This document shows positions 1 to 5,204 of a DNA stretch of 5,204 nt, one piece after another. Source of the DNA: an uncultured Lachnospiraceae bacterium (lineage in GTDB: Bacteria > Bacillota > Clostridia > Lachnospirales > Lachnospiraceae). The notes below the pieces were generated by a model. The model did not search any database, was not told where the DNA came from, and saw only the letters and a list, made by a program, of their open reading frames with translations. Location: positions 1-5,204 of the forward strand of contig CACZOG010000066.1 in assembly GCA_902782715.1 (NCBI GenBank), written 5' to 3'. A program made the position numbers and the translations under genes. The first letter of the stretch is position 1. Each line of letters starts with the position of its first letter.

Positions 1-195
1 ATGATAGAGGATTACACATTTGATTTTGATCTGTCCGGACTGGAAGAGAAGATGGCTGTAGGTATAGATATAGTCGAAGAAGGCGTAGCCTGGTATTCAT
101 GGGAACACAAGGTGCCGATCATTCGATTCATAGAAACTGATGGGGAATGGGACTACAATATTCAGTACAGAGTTATTGGCAGACCTGAAATATAA
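1..195 (+). CDS. Unidentified protein, probably the C-terminal end of a larger gene
   Basis: This frame is open from the first base of the window and stops with TAA at 193-195, giving 64 residues. An ATG sits exactly at position 1, but nothing upstream is visible, so it may be an internal methionine of a longer protein. The peptide is acidic and rich in aromatic and beta-branched residues (for example GVAWYSWEH at about 28-36 and WDYNIQYRV near the end), which suggests a beta-sheet domain. It has no signal peptide, membrane segment or recognisable catalytic motif. The alternation of short strands recalls the C-terminal beta-sandwich of Wzt-type polysaccharide ABC transporter ATPases, but this is only an impression and no function is assigned. 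It ends 27 bases before ugd on the same strand, so the two are probably cotranscribed. Confidence 0.55.
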   Translation: MIEDYTFDFDLSGLEEKMAVGIDIVEEGVAWYSWEHKVPIIRFIETDGEWDYNIQYRVIGRPEI

Positions 196-222
196 ATGTG
201 CTAAAGAGAGGAAAATGAAGAA

Positions 223-1461
223 ATGAGAATTGCTGTTGCAGGTACAGGATATGTCGGAATGTCTATAGCGACACTTCTTGCACAACATAACAAAGTTGTT
301 GCCGTGGACATTGTTAAAGAAAAGGTTGATAAGATCAACCAAAGAATATCTCCGATTCAGGATAATGAGATCGAAGAATATCTTGCCAACAAAGAATTGG
401 ATCTATATGCTACAACCGATATGGAAGAGGCATACAAAGATGCAGATATAGTTGTTATCGCAGCACCCACCAATTATGACAGCGACAAGGACAGATTTGA
501 TACTTCGGCTGTAGAAAGCGTTATCGATGCTGTTATGAAGATCAATCCCGAGGCTCTTATGGTTATCAAATCTACGATTCCCGTAGGTTATACGCAGAAG
601 ATCCGCACAGCAAAGAACTCTGACAACATTATTTTTTCACCGGAATTCTTAAGAGAATCCAAAGCACTTTATGACAATCTTTATCCCAGCAGAATTATCG
701 TCGGTACTGACATGACCGATGAGAGACTTGTTAAGAAAGCGAATGAATTCGCAATGCTCATCAAAGACGGTGCGATCAAGAAAGATGTAGAAATTAAGAT
801 AATGGGCTTCTCGGAAGCTGAAGCCGTTAAATTATTTGCCAATACTTATCTTGCGTTAAGGGTAAGTTTCTTCAATGAACTTGATACTTATGCCGAGGTA
901 AAAGGCCTTGATTCTCAGTCCATTATTGACGGTGTATGTCTCGATCCGAGAATCCAGAGCTTTTACAACAATCCTTCGTTCGGATACGGTGGATACTGCC
1001 TTCCCAAGGATACAAAGCAGCTTCTTGCCAATTACAAGGAGGTTCCCGAGAATCTTATCGAAGCAATTGTTAAGAGTAACGGAACCAGAAAAGATTTTAT
1101 CTCCGAGCAGATCCTTAAGAAAGCCGGATTTTATGAGAAGTTTAACCGCATGGACAATCCTGCCGGCAGTGAATTAAAGTGTGTTATCGGCGTATACAGA
1201 CTTACGATGAAGTCAAATTCCGACAACTTCCGCCAGAGCTCCATTCAGGGAATCATGAAGAGACTTAAGGCAAAGGGTGTTGAAGTAATAATTTATGAGC
1301 CCATGCTTGAAGACGGCAGCACCTTCTTCGGAAGCAAAGTTGTCAATGACCTTGACAAGTTCAAGCAAAGAAGCGAAGTTATCGTTGCCAACAGATATGA
1401 CAAATGCTTCGAAGACGTTAAGGATAAAGTATATACAAGAGATATTTTCCAGAGAGACTAG
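223..1461 (+). CDS. ugd: UDP-glucose 6-dehydrogenase (HasB-like)
   Basis: This cytoplasmic enzyme oxidises UDP-glucose to UDP-glucuronate with two NAD+, supplying glucuronic acid for polysaccharide synthesis. The 412 residues are full length for the short bacterial Ugd/HasB type (about 390-410). Visible motifs in order are the N-terminal Rossmann loop GTGYVG (7-12), KSTIPVG (116-122), FSPEFLRES (138-146), the central helix AVKLFANTY (201-209) with Lys203 and Asn207, and the active-site block GYGGYCLPKD (254-263) with the catalytic thiol Cys259 and Asp263. The C-terminal UDP-binding domain carries VYRLTMKSNSDNFR (324-337) and ends in RDIFQRD. All key residues expected for the family are present. 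The ATG at 223 is preceded by a purine-rich GAGAGGA at 206-212, about 10 bases away. The stop codon is four bases before the next start, so this gene and the exported hydrolase downstream very probably form one transcript. The close likeness to streptococcal HasB is from memory, not from a search. Confidence 0.97.
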   Translation: MRIAVAGTGYVGMSIATLLAQHNKVVAVDIVKEKVDKINQRISPIQDNEIEEYLANKELDLYATTDMEEAYKDADIVVIAAPTNYDSDKDRFDTSAVESVIDAVMKINPEALMVIKSTIPVGYTQKIRTAKNSDNIIFSPEFLRESKALYDNLYPSRIIVGTDMTDERLVKKANEFAMLIKDGAIKKDVEIKIMGFSEAEAVKLFANTYLALRVSFFNELDTYAEVKGLDSQSIIDGVCLDPRIQSFYNNPSFGYGGYCLPKDTKQLLANYKEVPENLIEAIVKSNGTRKDFISEQILKKAGFYEKFNRMDNPAGSELKCVIGVYRLTMKSNSDNFRQSSIQGIMKRLKAKGVEVIIYEPMLEDGSTFFGSKVVNDLDKFKQRSEVIVANRYDKCFEDVKDKVYTRDIFQRD

Positions 1462-1465
1462 TTAA

Positions 1466-3289
1466 GTGAGAATTTACAAAAAAAATAAGAAAAGAATTTA
1501 CAGAATAATAAGTGCCATGATGGGATTGATAATCGTTGTCATGGCCTTTTCCTTTGTCCCGATAAAGGCAGAGGCGGCAACGGATTTTAACACATTTCCT
1601 TACGGATACAGAGTTAAGTTAAGGGAACTTCAGAGTGCACATCCGAACTGGACTTTTGTTCCTCTTAATACGGGACTTGACTGGAATACCGTTGTCAACG
1701 AGGAAATGCAGGGCAACAGAAGCCTTATATACATAACAGCCAAGGATTCATGGAAATCCAAGGACCCCGGCGATTATGATCCCTCAACGGGAACTTTTAT
1801 CGGAAAATCCGGAAAGAACTGGGTGCGTGCTTCAAGAGAAGCTGTCGAATACCATCTCAATCCGGTTAATTATTTTGATGAATATCATATTTTTGCATTC
1901 GAGCAATTATCTTATAATCCCGCCATTCACAATGCAGACGGGGTGGAAGCCATTATAGCAAATTCGTGGATGTCCCACAGACCTCTTGAAGATCAGCCCA
2001 ATTCTGAATTTAATTATTCCAATGTATTTGTTCAAAACGGAATAGACAGCGGAGTGAGTCCGTATCATCTCGCAAGCCGTGTTCTTCAGGAACAGGGAAG
2101 GGGAGATGTTGCCAATAAGGTTAATCACAATGCGCTTATATCGGGAGTTTATCACGTATACAATTATTACAATATGGGTGCAAGCGGAAACACCGAGGCT
2201 CAGATAATAGCAAACGGAGTTACGTATGCGGAACAACAGGGCTGGGATACGAGATTTAAAGCTCTTACGGGCGGAGCGAAGAAGATCGGAGAATCATGGA
2301 TCAACAGAGGTCAGGATTCGCTTTACCTTCAGAAATTCGATGTAGACAATTCTGACGGCGGCCTTTACTGGCATCAGTATAAGCAGAATATTCAGGCTCC
2401 GATGTCCGAGAGCGGTATGGTTTACAGAGCGTATGAGGGATGCGGTGCAATCAATCAGAATTTCGTATTCGAAATACCGGTTTACAAAAACATGCCCGAA
2501 AGCGAAGCACCGATTTCGGTTGAAAAGGTATATGAATTTGTTCGAAGACTTTACAGAGTCTGTCTTGACAGAGAGGCTGATGCGGACGGCCTTGATGTGT
2601 GGACACAGGCCCTGGTAAGCCGTGCACAGAACGGTTCTCAGGCGGCTTCCGGATTTGTTTTTTCCGAAGAGTTTAAAGGGAAAAATTACTGCAACGAATG
2701 CTATGTAAAGCATCTTTACAATGCATTCCTGGGGCGTGAATATGATCAGCCCGGACTGGAACATTGGGTTGCACTTCTTCAAAGCGGGCAGACCAGAGAA
2801 GAGGTATTTAACGGATTTGCCGTAAGCGAAGAATTCAAGGGCATATGTGAAAGCTACGGAATCGAGCAGGGCAGCGGAATGGCAGTTCCGGAGCGCGGTA
2901 CAAGACCGATGGGAGATTGTTGCGGCTGCGGTAAAGAAGACGATGTCAAATTGTTCGTTACCAGACTTTACAGAGTTTGCCTAGACCGTGAACCTGACGG
3001 AGACGGGCTTTACAATAACTGTATGGTTCTTTGGGGTGGCGCAATGACAGGTACTCAGGTTGCACACGGATTCATATTCAGTGAAGAGTTCATGGGTCAT
3101 AATTATGATGACTCAACCTATGTCGAATATTTGTACAAAGCATTTATGGGAAGAGAGTCCGATCCGCCGGGCAAAGAATCGTGGATGATTACTCTTTCGA
3201 ACGGTGCAACGAGAGAAGAGGTATTCTACGGATTTGCACAGAGTGTGGAATTTAATGATCTGTGCAGACAATATGGTATTTCAAACTGA
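1466..3289 (+). CDS. Exported N-acetylglucosaminidase-like cell-wall hydrolase with DUF4214 repeats
   Basis: This 607-residue protein is predicted to be exported. It starts with a basic stretch (KKNKKRIYR), a hydrophobic core at about 14-31 and an AEA-A type cleavage site near residue 37. Residues about 44-340 resemble the Clostridia glucosaminidase family related to GH73/LytG, which cuts the peptidoglycan glycan strand. Supporting motifs are FPYGYRVKLRELQSAHPNW (44-62), LDWNTVV (71-77), the segment SPYHLASRVLQEQG (198-211), in which Glu209 is the best candidate catalytic acid, and NYYNMGA (233-239). Residues 353-466 and 492-605 are two copies of a DUF4214 pair with LYRVCLDRE and REEVF signatures. 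No sortase or transmembrane anchor follows. All 11 cysteines lie after residue 325. The GTG at 1466 is preferred over the ATG at 1517 because it keeps the basic signal-peptide head and has a weak GAGAGA at 1452-1457. The enzyme assignment is by family resemblance; substrate and catalytic residue are inferred. Confidence 0.82.
   Translation: MRIYKKNKKRIYRIISAMMGLIIVVMAFSFVPIKAEAATDFNTFPYGYRVKLRELQSAHPNWTFVPLNTGLDWNTVVNEEMQGNRSLIYITAKDSWKSKDPGDYDPSTGTFIGKSGKNWVRASREAVEYHLNPVNYFDEYHIFAFEQLSYNPAIHNADGVEAIIANSWMSHRPLEDQPNSEFNYSNVFVQNGIDSGVSPYHLASRVLQEQGRGDVANKVNHNALISGVYHVYNYYNMGASGNTEAQIIANGVTYAEQQGWDTRFKALTGGAKKIGESWINRGQDSLYLQKFDVDNSDGGLYWHQYKQNIQAPMSESGMVYRAYEGCGAINQNFVFEIPVYKNMPESEAPISVEKVYEFVRRLYRVCLDREADADGLDVWTQALVSRAQNGSQAASGFVFSEEFKGKNYCNECYVKHLYNAFLGREYDQPGLEHWVALLQSGQTREEVFNGFAVSEEFKGICESYGIEQGSGMAVPERGTRPMGDCCGCGKEDDVKLFVTRLYRVCLDREPDGDGLYNNCMVLWGGAMTGTQVAHGFIFSEEFMGHNYDDSTYVEYLYKAFMGRESDPPGKESWMITLSNGATREEVFYGFAQSVEFNDLCRQYGISN
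2522..3280 (+). repeat. In-frame duplication of a DUF4214 pair
   Basis: The C-terminal half of the exported hydrolase consists of two homologous units, residues 353-466 and 492-605, that align without gaps at a period of 139 residues (417 bases). DNA identity survives in patches: AGACTTTACAGAGT occurs at 2546-2559 and 2963-2976, and AGAGAAGAGGTATT at 2795-2808 and 3212-3225. Each unit itself holds two shorter related modules, one opening with RLYRVCLDRE and one with LYNAFLGRE or LYKAFMGRE. The nucleotide divergence shows that the duplication is not recent. DUF4214 has no established function; it is common in secreted and surface proteins. Confidence 0.85.
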
Positions 3290-3297
3290 TACAAACC

Positions 3298-3336
3298 GTT
3301 GATTTTGTTGATTTTATGAGCAAAATTTGGTATATT
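3298..3336 (+). promoter_or_regulatory. Sigma-A type promoter upstream of gmd
   Basis: TTGATT at 3308-3313 (-35) and TATATT at 3331-3336 (-10) are separated by exactly 17 bases. The -10 is preceded by TG at 3328-3329, making an extended -10 (TGGTATATT). Initiation would be expected near 3343, leaving a leader of about 34 bases. The -35 lies in the second copy of a perfect tandem repeat, GTTGATTTT at 3298-3306 and 3307-3315. The gap of 87 bases after the exported hydrolase gene, against 4 and 27 bases between the preceding genes, also fits an internal promoter. No hairpin with a T-run precedes it, so transcription from upstream may also read through. Confidence 0.6.
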
Positions 3337-3362
3337 AGAATAGTTGAATTATGATTTAAAAC

Positions 3363-3370
3363 AAAGGAGA
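3363..3370 (+). promoter_or_regulatory. Ribosome binding site that fixes the gmd start at GTG 3377
   Basis: AAAGGAGA is a strong Shine-Dalgarno sequence placed six bases before GTG at 3377. It decides against the longer in-frame TTG start at 3344, which would bury this site inside the coding region and add 11 residues ahead of the conserved Rossmann start KKALITG. Confidence 0.85.
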
Positions 3371-3376
3371 ATAATT

Positions 3377-4423
3377 GTGAAAAAAGCACTTATTACAGGT
3401 ATAACGGGACAGGACGGATCATTCCTTGCGGAATTCCTTCTTGAAAAAGGATATGAAGTTCACGGAATCACAAGAAGAGCTTCTATCGCAAACACATCCA
3501 GAATCGAGCATTTGATCAAAGCAGGTTCTGTAAAACTGTATGACGGAGACTTATCGGATTCTACATCGCTTATCAAGATAATCGATATCGTAAGACCCGA
3601 TGAAATATATAACCTTGCGGCTCAGTCACATGTACAGGTATCTTTCGATGTACCCGAGTATTCGGGAGATGTAGATGCCATCGGTGTACTCAGGATCCTT
3701 GAAGCCGTAAGAATGCTCGGATTGGAGAAGACTACAAAGATTTATCAGGCATCCACATCCGAGCTTTACGGAAAGGTTGAGGAAGTACCTCAGTCCGAGA
3801 AAACTCCTTTCCATCCTTACTCACCTTACGCAATTGCAAAGCAGTACGGTTTCTGGATGATGAAGGAATACAGAGAAGCTTACGGAATGTTCTGTGTAAA
3901 CGGTATTCTTTTTAACCATGAATCGGAAAGAAGAGGCGAGACATTCGTAACAAGAAAGATAACGCTTGCTGCAGGAAGGATCGCAGAAGGACTTCAGGAT
4001 CATCTTGAACTCGGAAATATGGATTCACTCAGAGACTGGGGTTATGCTAAGGATTACGTAGAGTGTATGTGGCTTATCATGCAGCAGGATACACCCGATG
4101 ATTTCGTAATTGCAACAGGTGTTCAGCATACAGTAAGAGACTTCACTGAAAAGGCATTCGCAGCAAACGGTATCAAGATCCGCTGGGAAGGCAAAGGTGT
4201 TGATGAGAAGGGATATGACGCAGAGACAGGCAAGATGCTCGTATGCGTAAATCCTCAGTGGTTCAGACCTACAGATGTTGATAACCTTTGGGGAGATCCC
4301 ACAAAGGCAAAAACAGTACTCGGATGGAATCCTCAGAAGACTTCCTACGAAGAACTTATAAAGATCATGGCAGAACACGATCGTGCTCTTGCAAAGCGTG
4401 AGAAAGCATTGGCTAACGCATAA
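3377..4423 (+). CDS. gmd: GDP-mannose 4,6-dehydratase
   Basis: This extended short-chain dehydrogenase/reductase family enzyme converts GDP-mannose to GDP-4-dehydro-6-deoxy-D-mannose using bound NADP(H), in the cytoplasm. It is the committed step towards GDP-fucose, GDP-rhamnose and GDP-perosamine. From GTG 3377 the protein has 348 residues, usual for the family. Visible motifs are the nucleotide-binding GITGQDG (8-14), TRRAS (32-36), NLAAQSHV (79-86), the active-site STSE with Thr127 and Glu129, YAIAK (151-155) giving Tyr151 and Lys155, the GDP-mannose-binding stretch FNHESERRGETFVTRK (179-194), and the C-terminal RPTDVDNLWGD (297-307) followed by KAKTVLGW (310-317). All catalytic residues are in place. 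It has its own likely promoter and a strong ribosome binding site. The manC-like gene downstream would make its substrate. The reductase or aminotransferase that finishes the sugar is not in the window, so the final deoxysugar is unknown. Confidence 0.97.
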   Translation: MKKALITGITGQDGSFLAEFLLEKGYEVHGITRRASIANTSRIEHLIKAGSVKLYDGDLSDSTSLIKIIDIVRPDEIYNLAAQSHVQVSFDVPEYSGDVDAIGVLRILEAVRMLGLEKTTKIYQASTSELYGKVEEVPQSEKTPFHPYSPYAIAKQYGFWMMKEYREAYGMFCVNGILFNHESERRGETFVTRKITLAAGRIAEGLQDHLELGNMDSLRDWGYAKDYVECMWLIMQQDTPDDFVIATGVQHTVRDFTEKAFAANGIKIRWEGKGVDEKGYDAETGKMLVCVNPQWFRPTDVDNLWGDPTKAKTVLGWNPQKTSYEELIKIMAEHDRALAKREKALANA

Positions 4424-4450
4424 ATATAAGCCTTCCCCTCGAGGGCGAAC

Positions 4451-4467
4451 GTCGTCCGGTGGACGAC
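4451..4467. other. Perfect 7-bp hairpin in the intergenic element
   Basis: GTCGTCC (4451-4457) and GGACGAC (4461-4467) are exact reverse complements around a three-base GGT loop. No T-run follows, so it is not an intrinsic terminator. In RNA it would be the most stable local helix of the gmd-manC spacer. Confidence 0.8.
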
Positions 4468-4506
4468 AAGTTTGTGAGCCGACCGAGCCGGCAGGCGAGA
4501 CAAGGT

Positions 4507-4519
4507 GGCACGAAGTGCC
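4507..4519. other. 5-bp hairpin with GAA loop just before the manC ribosome binding site
   Basis: GGCAC (4507-4511) pairs with GTGCC (4515-4519) around GAA; a T-G wobble (4506 with 4520) can extend it to 6 bp. It ends five bases before the Shine-Dalgarno sequence at 4524, so it would sit beside, not over, the ribosome site. There is no following T-run. Confidence 0.72.
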
Positions 4520-4523
4520 GGAT

Positions 4524-4529
4524 GAGGTG
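4524..4529 (+). promoter_or_regulatory. Ribosome binding site of the manC-like gene, formed by the end of the intergenic element
   Basis: GAGGTG is a good match to the Shine-Dalgarno consensus and lies seven bases before TTG at 4537. It belongs to the GGATGAGGTGT terminus of the GC-rich element. It supports TTG 4537 over the in-frame ATG at 4522, which overlaps it, has only a weak AAGGTGG 13 bases upstream, and would add five residues before the conserved KCIILAGG start. Confidence 0.7.
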
Positions 4530-4536
4530 TAATCAT

Positions 4537-5204
4537 TTGAAATGCATCATACTCGCTGGCGGGAGAGGAGACAGATTATGGCCCCTCTCCCGTCAAAGTT
4601 ATCCGAAACAATTTATCAAACTTCAGGGTGATCACTCTCTGTTTCAGGAAACGATAGCAAGAAATATTCCTTATTGTGACGAATTCATCATTATAACCAA
4701 TGAGGAATACCGTTATATAGCAATCAACCAGGTTGCTGCTTTTCAGGGACTGGTACACAGATACATTTTCGAGGGAGAAGGACGTAAAACTACCGCGGCT
4801 CTTACCCTGGCATGTTTACGACTTGAGAAATCGGAAACGGTTCTTGTTGTTCCAGCCGATCAGGTTGTTGACGGGATCAATTACAAGGACGATATCACGA
4901 GAGCCAAAGAATTATCCGCTGACGGTTATATCGTTACATTCGGCATGCAGGTTAATTCTCCGGAGGAAAGATACGGATACATTAAGGCTGACGGCGAAAA
5001 CGTTGATGCATTCGTTGAAAAACCCGATTACGAAACCGCAGTTGAATACATGAGATCAGGAAAGTATCTCATCAACAGCGGAATGATGCTCTTCAGAGTC
5101 GGAGATTTCATAGACGAATTAAAAAATTATTCTCCTGATATTTTTAAACTCTGTAAGAACGCACTTAAAGGAAGAAAAGTCAAAGGCAATTCGGTTACAT
5201 ATCC
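4537..5204 (+). CDS. manC: Mannose-1-phosphate guanylyltransferase, N-terminal part (runs off the window)
   Basis: This nucleotidyltransferase is predicted to join GTP and mannose-1-phosphate into GDP-mannose, the substrate of the Gmd encoded just upstream. The frame is open to the end of the window, giving 222 codons from TTG 4537; the C-terminal part is missing, so it cannot be seen whether a type II mannose-6-phosphate isomerase domain follows. Visible motifs are the N-terminal pyrophosphorylase signature LAGGRGDRLWPLSR (6-19), PKQF (23-26), VVPADQ (104-109) with the presumed metal-binding Asp108, YGYIK (146-150), FVEKPD (159-164) and the sugar-binding stretch YLINSGMMLFR (177-187). Two motifs differ from the forms I remember as usual: GRKTT (82-86) for GRNTA, and PADQ for PADH. 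These leave some room for a related sugar-1-phosphate nucleotidyltransferase. The start codon is TTG; an ATG at 4522 inside the adjacent element is the alternative. Confidence 0.9.
   Translation, partial: MKCIILAGGRGDRLWPLSRQSYPKQFIKLQGDHSLFQETIARNIPYCDEFIIITNEEYRYIAINQVAAFQGLVHRYIFEGEGRKTTAALTLACLRLEKSETVLVVPADQVVDGINYKDDITRAKELSADGYIVTFGMQVNSPEERYGYIKADGENVDAFVEKPDYETAVEYMRSGKYLINSGMMLFRVGDFIDELKNYSPDIFKLCKNALKGRKVKGNSVTY

Larger units (their letters stand above)
4429..4530. repeat. GC-rich palindromic intergenic element, MITE- or REP-like
   Basis: This stretch fills almost the whole gap between gmd and the manC-like gene. It is about 65 percent GC, against about 46 percent in the last 100 bases of gmd. 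It contains the palindrome CCCTCGAGGG (4436-4445), a perfect 7-bp hairpin (4451-4467), a direct repeat GAGCCG (4476-4481 and 4485-4490), the palindrome GCCGGC (4487-4492), a repeated GACAAG (4465-4470 and 4499-4504) and a 5-bp hairpin (4507-4519), ending in GGATGAGGTGT. CCTT at 4431-4434 can pair with AAGG at 4502-4505, closing a branched structure. From memory, the outer parts (CCTTCCCCTCGAGGGG-type arm, AAGGTGGC, hairpin, GGATGAGG) resemble a dispersed intergenic repeat common in gut Clostridia and other bacteria. Only one copy is visible here, so the repeat status and the exact ends are inferred. Confidence 0.62.

Noticed and set aside
215..226. Three-codon reading frame (Met-Lys-Lys) whose TGA overlaps the ugd ATG
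   Set aside because: The purine-rich site is only about three bases from this ATG, too close for initiation, and there is nothing to distinguish it from chance.
2294..2782. 162-residue open frame on the minus strand
   Set aside because: It lies wholly opposite the glucosaminidase/DUF4214 gene, has no family motifs or ribosome site, and reflects the codon use of the real gene.
3344..3376. In-frame TTG extension of gmd adding 11 residues
   Set aside because: It would start at the predicted transcription start and bury the strong AAAGGAGA site; the family begins at about the KKALITG segment, matching GTG 3377.
4025..4378. 117-residue open frame on the minus strand
   Set aside because: It is antisense to the conserved 3' half of gmd with no recognisable protein features.
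4431..4519. Intrinsic terminator between gmd and manC
   Set aside because: Strong hairpins are present but none is followed by a T-run, and the pathway logic favours cotranscription.
4435..4527. Switch in which CCTC (4437-4440) sequesters the GAGG of the manC ribosome site
   Set aside because: Only four pairs over about 85 bases and no ligand-domain pattern; too weak to call a regulatory structure.
4345..4536. 63-residue open frame on the minus strand crossing the GC-rich element
   Set aside because: It is half antisense gmd and half repeat; no ribosome site or family likeness.
4733..5053. 106-residue open frame on the plus strand in another frame
   Set aside because: It overlaps the manC-like gene, whose own frame carries clear conserved motifs throughout; the alternative translation has none.

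Overview
This window is part of a surface- or exopolysaccharide biosynthesis locus from a Gram-positive Clostridia bacterium, most likely a Lachnospiraceae relative such as the Butyrivibrio or Roseburia group. The assignment is inferred from three things: the pairing of a secreted glucosaminidase with DUF4214 modules, a UDP-glucose dehydrogenase very like the HasB type of Firmicutes, and moderate GC with GTG and TTG starts. No database search was possible. All supported genes lie on the + strand.

Layout. Positions 1-195 hold the end of an unidentified gene. It is followed by ugd (223-1461, UDP-glucose to UDP-glucuronate). Four bases later comes a 607-residue exported protein (1466-3289) with a signal peptide, an N-acetylglucosaminidase-like cell-wall hydrolase domain and duplicated DUF4214 modules. 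An AT-rich 87-base gap (3290-3376) carries a good sigma-A promoter overlapping a perfect tandem 9-base repeat. It precedes gmd (3377-4423, GDP-mannose 4,6-dehydratase). A 113-base gap (4424-4536) is filled almost completely by a GC-rich (about 65 percent), hairpin-forming element that looks like a dispersed intergenic repeat. The window ends inside a mannose-1-phosphate guanylyltransferase gene (manC-like, from 4537).

How the genes fit together. ManC would make GDP-mannose and Gmd would convert it to GDP-4-dehydro-6-deoxymannose, the precursor of GDP-fucose, GDP-rhamnose or GDP-perosamine. Ugd supplies UDP-glucuronate. The predicted polymer may therefore contain glucuronic acid plus a mannose-derived 6-deoxy sugar. 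The enzyme that finishes the GDP-deoxysugar is not in view. The exported hydrolase could open or remodel the wall for polymer export or anchoring, but this is inference from position.

The most interesting feature is the gmd-manC spacer. The end of the repeat-like element provides the best Shine-Dalgarno sequence for the TTG start of manC, and also an in-frame ATG, so the element appears to have become the translation-initiation region of the downstream gene. I found no CRISPR array, tRNA, rRNA, transposase or intrinsic terminator.
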